Source of the DNA: a virus
IMG/VR virus record: IMGVR_UViG_3300038309_000252
Location: 1-64,000 of that record
Strand: one strand, 5' to 3'
Length of the DNA: 64,000 bases
Made by a program: the position numbers and the translations under genes. Below are positions 53,449 through 60,776 of this stretch, one piece after another (the first letter of the stretch is position 1; each line of letters begins with the position of its first letter). Below the pieces are notes generated by a model. The model saw only the letters and a list, made by a program, of their open reading frames with translations. It was not told the DNA's origin and did no database searches.

Positions 53449-54102
53449 ATGAAAAAAATAACTCATGATTTCATTCAAAATAATCAAAAACAAATTGATC
53501 TTTTAGAAGAAAAAGCTAAATTAATCTATAATAAATCATTATCAAACCAAACAGAAAAATTAAATTTTGATGATGTTATTGATATCATTGAAGGACCAGG
53601 TATTGGAAGAAATCAGCATAGACAAAATGGGATTAGAATAAGTAATATTAGACTATTCAACAATGATGAATTTAATTTTAAAACAGCTAACTTTATTGAC
53701 GCATTAGAAGTTGAAAATAAATATAAAAAATATCTTCTAAAAGAAAATGATATTCTAGTAGTTGCTGCAACTACAGTATTAGGAAAATCTGTATTAGTTA
53801 GAAGTAATCATTTACCTTTGTTATTAAATGTACATCTTTATAGATTAACACCAAAAGAACCATTAAATACATGGTATCTTAAAGCATATATTACACATGG
53901 TGATTTTAAAAAGAAATTAAATTCAATAAGATCTGGATCAACATCAATATGGCAGACACAGATTGACAGCATAAAATCATTGAACATAAAGTTGCCAAAT
54001 CTAAACACATTGTGTGATATAGAAGAACAGTTTTCTGAAATATACAGTAAAAAAAAGGCATTATTAGATGAAAATCACAAAATCATGCATGCGGATTCAT
54101 AG
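53449..54102 (+). CDS. hsdS: Half-size type I restriction specificity subunit (HsdS-2)
   Basis: 217 aa paralogue of HsdS-1 with the same helical ends (IQNNQKQIDLLEEKAKLIYNK; CDIEEQFSEIYSKKKALLDEN) but a diverged TRD (VVAATTVLGKSVLVRSN; SIRSGSTSIWQTQIDSI). Two half-subunits of differing recognition around one HsdM would allow S1-S1, S1-S2 and S2-S2 pairs, giving up to three target sequences (inference). The 3' end (cacaaaatcatgcatgcgga onward) is repeated about 860 bp downstream at 54936, suggesting recombination at this edge. Confidence 0.88.
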   Translation: MKKITHDFIQNNQKQIDLLEEKAKLIYNKSLSNQTEKLNFDDVIDIIEGPGIGRNQHRQNGIRISNIRLFNNDEFNFKTANFIDALEVENKYKKYLLKENDILVVAATTVLGKSVLVRSNHLPLLLNVHLYRLTPKEPLNTWYLKAYITHGDFKKKLNSIRSGSTSIWQTQIDSIKSLNIKLPNLNTLCDIEEQFSEIYSKKKALLDENHKIMHADS

Positions 54103-54118
54103 AATATAACCAATTTCT
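54076..54118. repeat. 43-bp direct repeat, copy 1
   Basis: Starts cacaaaatcatgcatgcgga and is identical to 54936-54978. It spans the last codons and stop of HsdS-2. With a second shared 23-bp element it brackets the orphan gene at 54275. Confidence 0.93.
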
Positions 54119-54142
54119 CATTTTAATTCAATTATCATTTTC

Positions 54143-54150
54143 TATAAATA
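54143..54150 (+). promoter_or_regulatory. Candidate T4-type late promoter (TATAAATA)
   Basis: tataaata matches the T4 late consensus exactly and lies in the only sizeable non-coding gap before the gene at 54275. Distance to that start is about 125 bases, longer than usual, and AT-rich DNA can produce it by chance. Confidence 0.4.
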
Positions 54151-54230
54151 TAAAAATGTTAATTATGTGATAATATGATGATATGATAACATGAAAACAA
54201 AAGAATGGTTTAATCTTTTTAAGATTATCT

Positions 54231-54256
54231 ATTATACTTAAGAACTTAAGTATAAT
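54231..54256. promoter_or_regulatory. Perfect palindrome (12-bp arms) just upstream of an orphan gene
   Basis: Arms attatacttaag and cttaagtataat separated by aa, ending 18 bases before the ATG at 54275. A second small inverted repeat (taatctt / aagatta, 54211-54227) precedes it. The symmetry and position between a candidate promoter and the ribosome-binding site suggest an operator or a regulatory hairpin. Confidence 0.7.
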
Positions 54257-54274
54257 TAAAAATAGGAAACATAT

Positions 54275-54889
54275 ATGGATATTAAAAACTATACCGGTAT
54301 TGAGCTAGCAGTTCAATACATGAATGAAAGCGTTATCCATGAAGATGCTAGTGTATCAACTAAGATTGCCCCGCCAGCAAAAGGACTAGTATTACGCAAA
54401 GTTAAAGACAAGTTCGGGCAAGTGAGTGAATATTTAATTGTCGCTGCTGCGCCAAATGCCATCAAAGAAATACCTACTCAACGTAAAACATGGAGTCCAG
54501 GCAGTGATGGTGGAAAATTACAATTGACAGTAGGTTCATCAATTCCGGCATATGAATTGCAATTGATTAAGTTCCACCAGATTCCATACAAAATTGAACG
54601 TCAACGTAATTCCATGAATGAAAACAAAAATGAAAATATAGACAAAAAAATTGTACAAGAATTACAAGATGCCTTTTTGACTATTTTAGAAGATTCTGGT
54701 CGGTTAGAATCACTTGATACAGTAGCAAGCAATGCTTCTTCAATAAGTATTTCACCAAGGCAATTAGATGTGCTTCATGCTTTGAATCTTGTATTATCAT
54801 ACTTTGCAACATCTGCTGAATATGCTCTTTGGAAAAAACACTTGGAACAAATTAAAGGTGCCTTGAAAAACGTAGATTTGTCTATTTGA
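54275..54889 (+). CDS. Hypothetical protein, orphan gene behind a palindrome
   Basis: 204 aa, not recognised. Ribosome-binding site agga at about 54262. The N-terminal 110 residues form a beta-rich unit (KGLVLRKVKDKFGQVSEYLIVAAAPNAI, then KLQLTVGSSIPAYELQLIKFHQIPYKI). A hydrophilic hinge (NSMNENKNENIDKK) leads to a helical C-terminal domain (IVQELQDAFLTILEDSG; SPRQLDVLHALNLVLSYFATSAEYALWKKHLEQIKGAL). Base composition is somewhat richer in G+C than the neighbours. It carries its own control sites and lies between direct repeats, consistent with a separately acquired cassette. No function claimed. Confidence 0.6.
   Translation: MDIKNYTGIELAVQYMNESVIHEDASVSTKIAPPAKGLVLRKVKDKFGQVSEYLIVAAAPNAIKEIPTQRKTWSPGSDGGKLQLTVGSSIPAYELQLIKFHQIPYKIERQRNSMNENKNENIDKKIVQELQDAFLTILEDSGRLESLDTVASNASSISISPRQLDVLHALNLVLSYFATSAEYALWKKHLEQIKGALKNVDLSI
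54579..54601. repeat. 23-bp direct repeat, copy 1 (inside the orphan gene)
   Basis: Identical to 54908-54930 (agattccatacaaaattgaa, then cgt). It codes for FHQIPYKIERQ-type residues of the orphan protein. Confidence 0.93.
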
Positions 54890-54907
54890 TCAAGGTGGAG
54901 ATTATAA

Positions 54908-54930
54908 AGATTCCATACAAAATTGAACGT
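54908..54930. repeat. 23-bp direct repeat, copy 2
   Basis: Non-coding copy of 54579-54601, lying only 5 bases before the second 43-bp repeat, so the stretch 54908-54978 is a mosaic of fragments from 54579 and 54076. Confidence 0.93.
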
Positions 54931-54935
54931 TAATC

Positions 54936-54978
54936 CACAAAATCATGCATGCGGATTCATAGAATATAACCAATTTCT
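54936..54978. repeat. 43-bp direct repeat, copy 2
   Basis: Identical copy of the hsdS-2 3' end (54076-54118) but in non-coding context. Together with the 23-bp repeat it looks like a recombination scar. The gap 54890-55137 holds no convincing gene; a minus-strand frame of about 57 codons (ATG at 55113) covers this repeat and is considered doubtful. Confidence 0.93.
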
Positions 54979-55137
54979 TATTTTTTTAACTGCTGTGTGA
55001 ACTGGTGTTGCAATTCTTGTGTATAATGATAATTTCACTTGGTCATCTGAAGATTGATAAGAATAATCTTTTTGATTTTTATTATTAGTTGTATTCGTAA
55101 CTTTTTTCTTCATTTTTTGTCCTAGGGGTATTAATTG

Positions 55138-57063
55138 ATGAAAAATCAAAAAGGTGTGGTTCTTTTGATAATGTTAGCTTTATTATTTATAGCAACTGTA
55201 CTTGCAATTGCAATGGTTAATTCAACTATTAGTGAAATCAGAATATCAGCGCTAAGAACACAAAGAGAAGTAAGCTACTCATTAGCTGAATTAGCAGCTA
55301 ACCAAGTTATTAATAAATTAAATAATAATGATACAGATTTACCATTAACACCATTTAAATTAAATTGTAGTCAAAACAAGTGGATTGGTGGATTAGATAC
55401 ATCTGAATTTGATTGCCTTACTGAATTAATACCAATTTTAGATTATAGTGGCTATATTAAAATACATGCTGGTATGGCAGGAAATGTTAATCAATTACGT
55501 GCCAGATCAGCAGTAATTCCAATTCCTTCAGGGTTTGGTCCTATTATTGGAACACCAGGAAGATATCAATATGTATTAGTTACTAACTCTATTTTTCCAA
55601 ATACAAACAAAGAAAATATAAATTGGATTGATAGAAAAAATGGTGCTATTTGGATTAAGCAGCAAAATCAATCAAATATATTAGAAAAAGCACCATTTAA
55701 TTTAGTTAATATTCCTACACCTTTATCATTAAATAATAATCCATGGGAATCATTCAAATGGAGTGATTACAACAGATATCTTAAAAATGATGCTATCTCT
55801 GCATTAAAAGAACGTGCTGGATTAGTTGAAGGAACAGAACTTAAAGATTCTGTTAGTCAGAGATATCAAAGACTTAAAGATGCCTACCAAAATTGGGAAG
55901 ACTTAGGGAATCAATATAATGGATTAAAAACTGCTGTTTTAATAGAAGCAATTTTACTTGATGCTGGACAATCAATTATTTTATCTCCACAAATGATAGC
56001 ATCTGTTGCTGGAATAGTGAGTGGATTAGCAACATTAGGAACTACTACTTTAATAACAGCAGCAGCTACGACAGCATTATCTAATGTGGAAAATAGCATA
56101 ACAACAGCGGCATTTCAAAATATATACAATGAATTTGAATCTATTGGAAATGATTATGTCAATGCGTCAATTCGTGTAATTGAAGCAAGAAATGATATTA
56201 GACGTCCATGGATATCTCTTGATAATCTGCATGATGCAGAAAAATCTGAATCAACTTGGAAATGTGGTAAAAATGATACTGATAGAGTATTCTTGACTGA
56301 AAAAACAATGAAGGATCAACAGTTTTATGATCAAACATTTTCTAATTTAGCTATAAAAAATGTTCAATTATTATTGAATTTAATTAACCCTATTCTTATG
56401 TTATCAAAAACTGTAGGTTATGGGCAACATTTGACAAATGTGTTATCACTAATAGATGAACTTAAAAAAAATGAAAAACAAATTCTTGATATTATAAAAT
56501 CAGGAATTGATAACAAATCTACAAAAAATGAAATTGAACCTATATTTATGCTTGTCGACATAAATCCTTTGGATATAGAATCCATAAGTACAGGAGATGG
56601 ATATATTCAATCACATGTTATGTGTAATGATGATTCTGTGTTAACTTTAACATCACAAGCAAAAAGATTCAGACCATTTCAAACCAATACACCATCAAGA
56701 ATACAATATGCAACAATCATTCATTCTGGTGTTATAAAATTAGCATCTGAATCACGTTTAATTAATAATAAAGTTAATGTTGTCATTATTTCAAATGACG
56801 ATATTACTATTGCACAAGATAAATTATTACAAAAATTACAAACAGGTCAAGATGAAGGATTTATTCTTTGGACAGATAAAGATATTCAATTAAATAGACC
56901 AATTCATGGTGCAATTATTGCTGGTGGAACTTTATCTATAGATAATACATTAACAGAAATGCTAAAATATAATCCAGCATTAGATATAACTTTACTTGGG
57001 AAAGGAAAATATCCTATTGCTGGATATACTCTTGGAAGTTGGTCAGGTTTAGACTCAAACTGA
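55138..57063 (+). CDS. PilX-like type IV pilus minor pilin/assembly protein
   Basis: 641 aa from ATG 55138 (aggggt ribosome-binding site at 55124). N-terminus MKNQKGVVLLIMLALLFIAT..AIAMVNSTISEIRISALRTQREVSYSLAELAANQVINKL is the PilX N-terminal domain: a short basic class III leader, cleavage expected after Gly-6, a hydrophobic helix, then S.SE.R.S. and A..LAE.AA. Position +5 is not Glu, as is usual for PilX/GspK-type proteins. The body is beta/helical with no known domain, and near the end VNVVIISNDDITIAQDK..., HGAIIAGGTLSIDNT, ALDITLLGKG resembles pilin-associated beta repeats. Bacterial PilX acts at the pilus tip; a phage copy is unusual. Confidence 0.82.
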   Translation: MKNQKGVVLLIMLALLFIATVLAIAMVNSTISEIRISALRTQREVSYSLAELAANQVINKLNNNDTDLPLTPFKLNCSQNKWIGGLDTSEFDCLTELIPILDYSGYIKIHAGMAGNVNQLRARSAVIPIPSGFGPIIGTPGRYQYVLVTNSIFPNTNKENINWIDRKNGAIWIKQQNQSNILEKAPFNLVNIPTPLSLNNNPWESFKWSDYNRYLKNDAISALKERAGLVEGTELKDSVSQRYQRLKDAYQNWEDLGNQYNGLKTAVLIEAILLDAGQSIILSPQMIASVAGIVSGLATLGTTTLITAAATTALSNVENSITTAAFQNIYNEFESIGNDYVNASIRVIEARNDIRRPWISLDNLHDAEKSESTWKCGKNDTDRVFLTEKTMKDQQFYDQTFSNLAIKNVQLLLNLINPILMLSKTVGYGQHLTNVLSLIDELKKNEKQILDIIKSGIDNKSTKNEIEPIFMLVDINPLDIESISTGDGYIQSHVMCNDDSVLTLTSQAKRFRPFQTNTPSRIQYATIIHSGVIKLASESRLINNKVNVVIISNDDITIAQDKLLQKLQTGQDEGFILWTDKDIQLNRPIHGAIIAGGTLSIDNTLTEMLKYNPALDITLLGKGKYPIAGYTLGSWSGLDSN

Positions 57064-57070
57064 ATCTATT

Positions 57071-57480
57071 TCATGAAGCATTAGATGTCCTAATCAATAC
57101 ATTGCAATTATCCAAAAATGAAATCACACAATCTGTAATCCATGTTGGGTGTATGGCATCTTTAATGTGGTCACGCATATATTTTTCAGGATTTTTCAAA
57201 AAGTCTTGAAGTTCATTTTCATTTGGTTCAGGTATACCTGCAGCATGCAGTGCTTCATTATATGTCATTACCATGTATTCCTGCTTAATTATACTTGGAT
57301 TAGCATCGATATCACAAGTTTGAGCATATTGCTCAAATGATCAAAAAGCGCATCGGTCACTTTTCGATTTTTCCACCTGGCGCCTAATGAGGACATGGCA
57401 CCTCGAAACGCATATTTGTCTGATATACACCAGGTTAGATTACCCATTTCGTTATCCAATTTCTTGTCATAGACTGCGCA
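57071..57480 (-). pseudogene. Frameshifted member 1 of a three-copy small-protein family
   Basis: The intact 3' part (67 codons from 57274) encodes TYNEALHAAGIPEPNENELQ...PEKYMRDH...PTWITDCVISFLDNCNVLI. Reading upstream without requiring ATG gives FEQYAQTCDIDANPSIIKQEYMVMTY, and in another frame further upstream NLTWCISDKYAFRGAMSSLGARWKNRKVTDALFDHL. Joined at about 57330, these match the layout of the intact member at 57962 ([DE]A[IL][YF]..L......Y....[IVD][ED][VLA][DN]P, then A...GIP.P, then KY...P.W....V.F..N[GC]N[VI][LV]I). So one frameshift probably broke this copy. Function unknown. Confidence 0.6.
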
Positions 57481-57482
57481 GT

Positions 57483-57510
57483 CATGGACCGGATTTAAAT
57501 CCGGTCCATG
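57483..57510. promoter_or_regulatory. 28-bp perfect palindrome
   Basis: Two uninterrupted 14-base arms starting catggaccggattt. It is much richer in G+C than surrounding DNA and lies between family members 1 and 2. There is no T run on either side, so it is not a typical terminator. Possible cruciform, operator or recombination site. Confidence 0.8.
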
Positions 57511-57533
57511 GTTAAATTAATAACACATTTCCA

Positions 57534-57859
57534 TTACTCATGCAGCTGAATCAACACATTTCCATTACTCATGAACTCAATTACAAATCTAGTTGTCCAT
57601 GATGGATTACGTGCCATAAAATATTTCTCAGGATCGTCTTTCAGTGCCGCTTTGACAACTGTAGTATTTGGCGCAGGTATACCTGCCTTCTTCAAGGCAA
57701 CAGACAAATTAATTTCAGCAAACTTGCGAGCTATTTTCGATGGATCTACCTCAATAGTGGCATTGTATGATAGCGCTTGACTACTTAAATGTTGGTAAAG
57801 CGCTTCTACTGCTGCCATTCACCATTAGAGATTAGCTCTTCGAACTCATTAATAGTCAT
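57534..57859 (-). pseudogene. Probably frameshifted member 2 of the three-copy family
   Basis: The open part (94 codons from 57818) reads MAAVEALYQHLSSQALSYNATIEVDPSKIARKFAEINLSVALKKAGIPAP, then PEKYFMARNPSWTTRFVIEFMSNGNVLI. Upstream, another frame gives MTINEFEELISNGEWQQ (ATG at 57859) and meets this frame at about 57823, matching the start of the intact member (FDDFYHIINVKNHW then AAEAIYIYL). A one-base change at the cagcag run would restore the fusion. The last codons lie in a 31-bp tandem duplication (aacacatttccattactcat at 57522 and 57553). It may alternatively start at the internal ATG and still be functional. Confidence 0.55.
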
Positions 57860-57961
57860 AGTTTGCACTACATTACCCTCTTCTTTTAACCATCCAAACC
57901 ATGATTAAATTATCTCACATTCTGCATCATGTGTCAACTATGCAGAAAATGCGCATTGGAG

Positions 57962-58294
57962 TCAATGCCCAATTACAATATTGCCGTTCCTTAAAAAACC
58001 AACTGCGGTTTCATCTACCCAGGTTGGATTATGTTCGCGAAAATATGATTCCAGATTGTTTTTTTCCACATCAGTTGTTGGTGCAGGAATCCTGGCAAGA
58101 AGTAACGCTTTTTCTAAATTGATTTCAGAAAAATCGGTTTGAAACTCTTCAGGATCAAGTTCTATATTCTCATGATACATTTTTGCGTAATCACGTAAAT
58201 ATATGTAGATCGCTTCAGCAGCTTCCCTAGACCAATGATTTTTCACATTGATGATGTGATAGAAATCATCAAAGCTGTGTACAATTTCGCCCAT
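57962..58294 (-). CDS. Intact member 3 of the three-copy small-protein family, hypothetical
   Basis: 110 aa, start ATG at 58294 with gaggta 8 bases upstream. Sequence: SFDDFYHIINVKNHWSREAAEAIYIYLRDYAKMYHENIELDPEEFQTDFSEINLEKALLLARIPAP, then SYFREHNPTWVDETAVGFLRNGNIVIGH. It resembles small proteins found in phages and mobile elements with an 'EA.Y.YL......E.IELDP......SE' helical half and a terminal 'GN[VI][VL]I' strand; no named function. Two neighbours on the same strand are damaged relatives, which suggests duplication followed by decay. Convergent with the PilX-like gene on the plus strand. Confidence 0.65.
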   Translation of the reverse strand: MGEIVHSFDDFYHIINVKNHWSREAAEAIYIYLRDYAKMYHENIELDPEEFQTDFSEINLEKALLLARIPAPTTDVEKNNLESYFREHNPTWVDETAVGFLRNGNIVIGH

Positions 58295-58370
58295 CTCAAA
58301 TACCTCTTGCTTAACTTGATGTGATTATAATAGCAAAGACAAAATGAATTGTCAACTGTCCACTAATCAT

Positions 58371-59513
58371 TCACTGCTTGCTTGATTCTTGCTTGTCGAG
58401 AAGATGTTTGATGGCATCAAATATTTTTTCTGTTCTATTAATTATTTTATATTGATATTTGCTGTCTAATTTGGATAATCTAGAAAAAAGTATCGACATT
58501 TCTGTTCTTATTATGTTCTCATTATCTTGCAACCATGGATTAATTTCAGTATAACCAATCAATTCTGCATTATTTTTCATAATGTTTAATTCGTTCAATG
58601 CACCATCATTATCATAATCCATGTTATCGCCATCAGAAGCATAGAAAAAGTAACATGAATAACCTTTTGGAATATATTGTTCTTGAAGAATTGAATTGGC
58701 TAATTTGAAACAACTAGATGCTGAAGTTCCACCAGTAGCAGATACTTGAAAAAATTGTTCTTCCTCAAATTGCCATGCTTCATCTGTATGCGCCAGAAAA
58801 ACTACTTCTACATTCTTGTATGTTCTTCTGATACCTTGCAGCATCCAAAAGAAAAATGACTTTGCTAAAATACGATGGGTATCTGTCATTGAACCAGATA
58901 CATCAAGACCGAATACACAGACCGCTTTCGAATCAGGTACAGGTTTTTGCCTAATTTGCCTGAACCTCAAATCTTCATTTATGATAGCTGGTTGATCGTC
59001 AGAAATAGAGCGCCTTTTAATTGCTTCTTTCAAGGTTCTTCTACGATCCAGTCGCGACCGAGCGCCTTTCTTGTCTATGCCTTCTTTTACCCATTCCTGC
59101 TCTGAAACGTTTCCTGAAGTCTTTTTGAGGTCTGGTAATTTTAATTCTTCCCATAACCAATCTACAACTTCATCCAAAGACATTTCAATGGCAAAGGATA
59201 TTTCACCTTGACCTGAACCTCCTTGACCTTGTTGTCCTTGTTGATCAGCAGGTTTTAATTTGTCTCCTGATTTAGTATCACCTTGTCCAACACCTGTTTC
59301 TTCATCTGGATTTAATAATTTAAACCGATAATGTTGCAACATTTTGATTGGCAATTGAAACTTTTGATCCTTGGAAACTGTACCATTGACAATTTCAGGT
59401 ATCCCTAAAGTAATTTGTTCTTTGATCTTTTGATTATGCCTAGACCAGTCTTTAAGACCTCGTGAAAACAAATCAAACCATTTGATATTGGTTGTATCAA
59501 AAGAACTAATCAT
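58371..59513 (-). CDS. YeaH/YhbH-family (DUF444, UPF0229) VWA protein
   Basis: 381 aa from ATG 59513 (gagg 6 bases upstream; a TTG extension is unlikely). Family landmarks in order: a Gly/Gln-rich GGSGQGEISFAIEMSLDEVVDWLWEELKLPDLKK (about 97-130), RSRLDRRRTLKEAIKRR, RFRQIRQKPVPDSKAVCVFGLDVSGSM (metal-site DxSxS at about 205), AKSFFFWMLQGIRRTYKNVEVVFLAHTDEA, GGTSASSCFKL and YASDGDN. E. coli YeaH (427 aa) has the same chain of motifs and is linked to the PrkA-type kinase YeaG in stress and nitrogen responses. No kinase or SpoVR gene is in the window. A phage copy is unexpected; role unknown. Confidence 0.92.
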   Translation of the reverse strand: MISSFDTTNIKWFDLFSRGLKDWSRHNQKIKEQITLGIPEIVNGTVSKDQKFQLPIKMLQHYRFKLLNPDEETGVGQGDTKSGDKLKPADQQGQQGQGGSGQGEISFAIEMSLDEVVDWLWEELKLPDLKKTSGNVSEQEWVKEGIDKKGARSRLDRRRTLKEAIKRRSISDDQPAIINEDLRFRQIRQKPVPDSKAVCVFGLDVSGSMTDTHRILAKSFFFWMLQGIRRTYKNVEVVFLAHTDEAWQFEEEQFFQVSATGGTSASSCFKLANSILQEQYIPKGYSCYFFYASDGDNMDYDNDGALNELNIMKNNAELIGYTEINPWLQDNENIIRTEMSILFSRLSKLDSKYQYKIINRTEKIFDAIKHLLDKQESSKQ

Positions 59514-59527
59514 GTTTAACCTCAAAT

Positions 59528-60703
59528 TCAATTTTTTTCAAGAAAAAATAAATATTCCGTTACATCCAATATAGAATCCATAATTTTATCCTTATACCTT
59601 TTAGTTTTATATTTTTTATAATTGATATCAATTTTTTCTAATTTTCCATATTTTTTTAATGTATCGATCATATCATTTAATTCAATTAATCCACCACTAC
59701 TATATGATAAAAGGATATATGGGGAATTAGTATCATTAATTAATTGATTAATTGATTCTAATGCTGTTTTTTTATTATTATATGATGATGAATTTGATTC
59801 TACTATAGGAGCACCAACAATATTAGTTATTTTATCTGGTCTTTTATAATCAAGAAAAAGATTAAACATAAAATATTGCTTTGAATATTTTCCAACTGTA
59901 TATGGTGGATCAAAATAGGCAAAGTCTAATTCATGAATATTTTTAATAACTGAATTAATATTATCTTTATACACTACAAATTCACTTTCAAAATTACTTA
60001 ATATCGGTAGTTCCAATATTATTGGTTTTAATATTCTATTTAAAATTGAATTATTTGCATATGTTCCACCAAATTTGCCTATACCTGTATTTTTATTTTT
60101 TAAAAATGCTGTAAAATGACCAACAGTGTTAACGTTCTTTGACATCTTATTAAATAATGGACCATACAAATATTTTTGTTTATCTTCTGGAATATCATTG
60201 ATTCCTTGTCTGAATGAGTCAAGTCTTTTGGCATTATAATTAGTAAAAAACACTCGCTCATTTGGTTGAATATCATTATCGTCTTTTGGTGCATATAGTT
60301 CTTCAATAAATCCAGGTGGATAATAATTTGTTTCAAACCTGTGATTTAATAATTCAATATATTCTAACAATTCTTTTTTATCAACTTGACTATGATTACT
60401 TAAATAACACTCTGAAATAACTGAAGCATAATTTTCTTGATCACATGTATAAATTAATTCACTATGTTTTTTCAGTAATCTAGAAATTACTCCAGAACCA
60501 GAAAACCCATCTAAAGTTTTCATTCTTTTTTTATTTAATTTTTTTGATACCTTTAATATTGCCTCTTCAATCAATGGAAGAAACTTTCTTTTATTTCCAA
60601 AATAAGCTATTAATTGTGAAGTTAAATAATCTTTATTTTCCGCAGTATTTTCTGGAAATATGTAATTATAATCCACATTGTCTATATTATTTTCAATAAT
60701 CAT
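59528..60703 (-). CDS. D12-class adenine-N6 DNA methyltransferase
   Basis: 391 aa from ATG 60703 (ggag upstream on the minus strand). S-adenosylmethionine motif DGFSGSGVISRLLKKH (about 64-79) preceded by LIAYFGNKRKFLPLI, and catalytic DPPYTVGKYSKQYFM (about 266-280) define the Dam/M.EcoRV-like D12 fold. No endonuclease partner is adjacent. It is a second adenine methyltransferase besides HsdM, probably an orphan that hides phage DNA from restriction or modulates transcription. It is the first gene of a minus-strand pair with the DUF444 gene 14 bases downstream. Confidence 0.92.
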   Translation of the reverse strand: MIIENNIDNVDYNYIFPENTAENKDYLTSQLIAYFGNKRKFLPLIEEAILKVSKKLNKKRMKTLDGFSGSGVISRLLKKHSELIYTCDQENYASVISECYLSNHSQVDKKELLEYIELLNHRFETNYYPPGFIEELYAPKDDNDIQPNERVFFTNYNAKRLDSFRQGINDIPEDKQKYLYGPLFNKMSKNVNTVGHFTAFLKNKNTGIGKFGGTYANNSILNRILKPIILELPILSNFESEFVVYKDNINSVIKNIHELDFAYFDPPYTVGKYSKQYFMFNLFLDYKRPDKITNIVGAPIVESNSSSYNNKKTALESINQLINDTNSPYILLSYSSGGLIELNDMIDTLKKYGKLEKIDINYKKYKTKRYKDKIMDSILDVTEYLFFLEKN

Positions 60704-60754
60704 GATTAACTCCAATTGTTTGATTCATGTCCTTATTATTTTATTAGATTGTTT

Positions 60755-60776
60755 AAATTATACGCTCGTATAATTT
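60755..60776. terminator. AT-rich inverted repeat at the deaminase 3' end
   Basis: Arms aaattatacg and cgtataattt around ct. It overlaps the deaminase stop codon (minus strand). It could weakly terminate or stabilise that transcript. No T run follows, so the termination role is uncertain. Confidence 0.4.

Noticed and set aside
54231-54256. The palindrome as a terminator for the hsdS operon
   Set aside because: No T run follows and it lies directly before a ribosome-binding site and start codon, so a regulatory role fits better.
54943-55113. Minus-strand ORF of about 57 codons (MKKKVTNTTNN onward)
   Set aside because: It is partly made of the duplicated hsdS-2 end, has a poor start region and overlaps the PilX-like gene's leader region. 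It could be a relic but is not supported as a gene.
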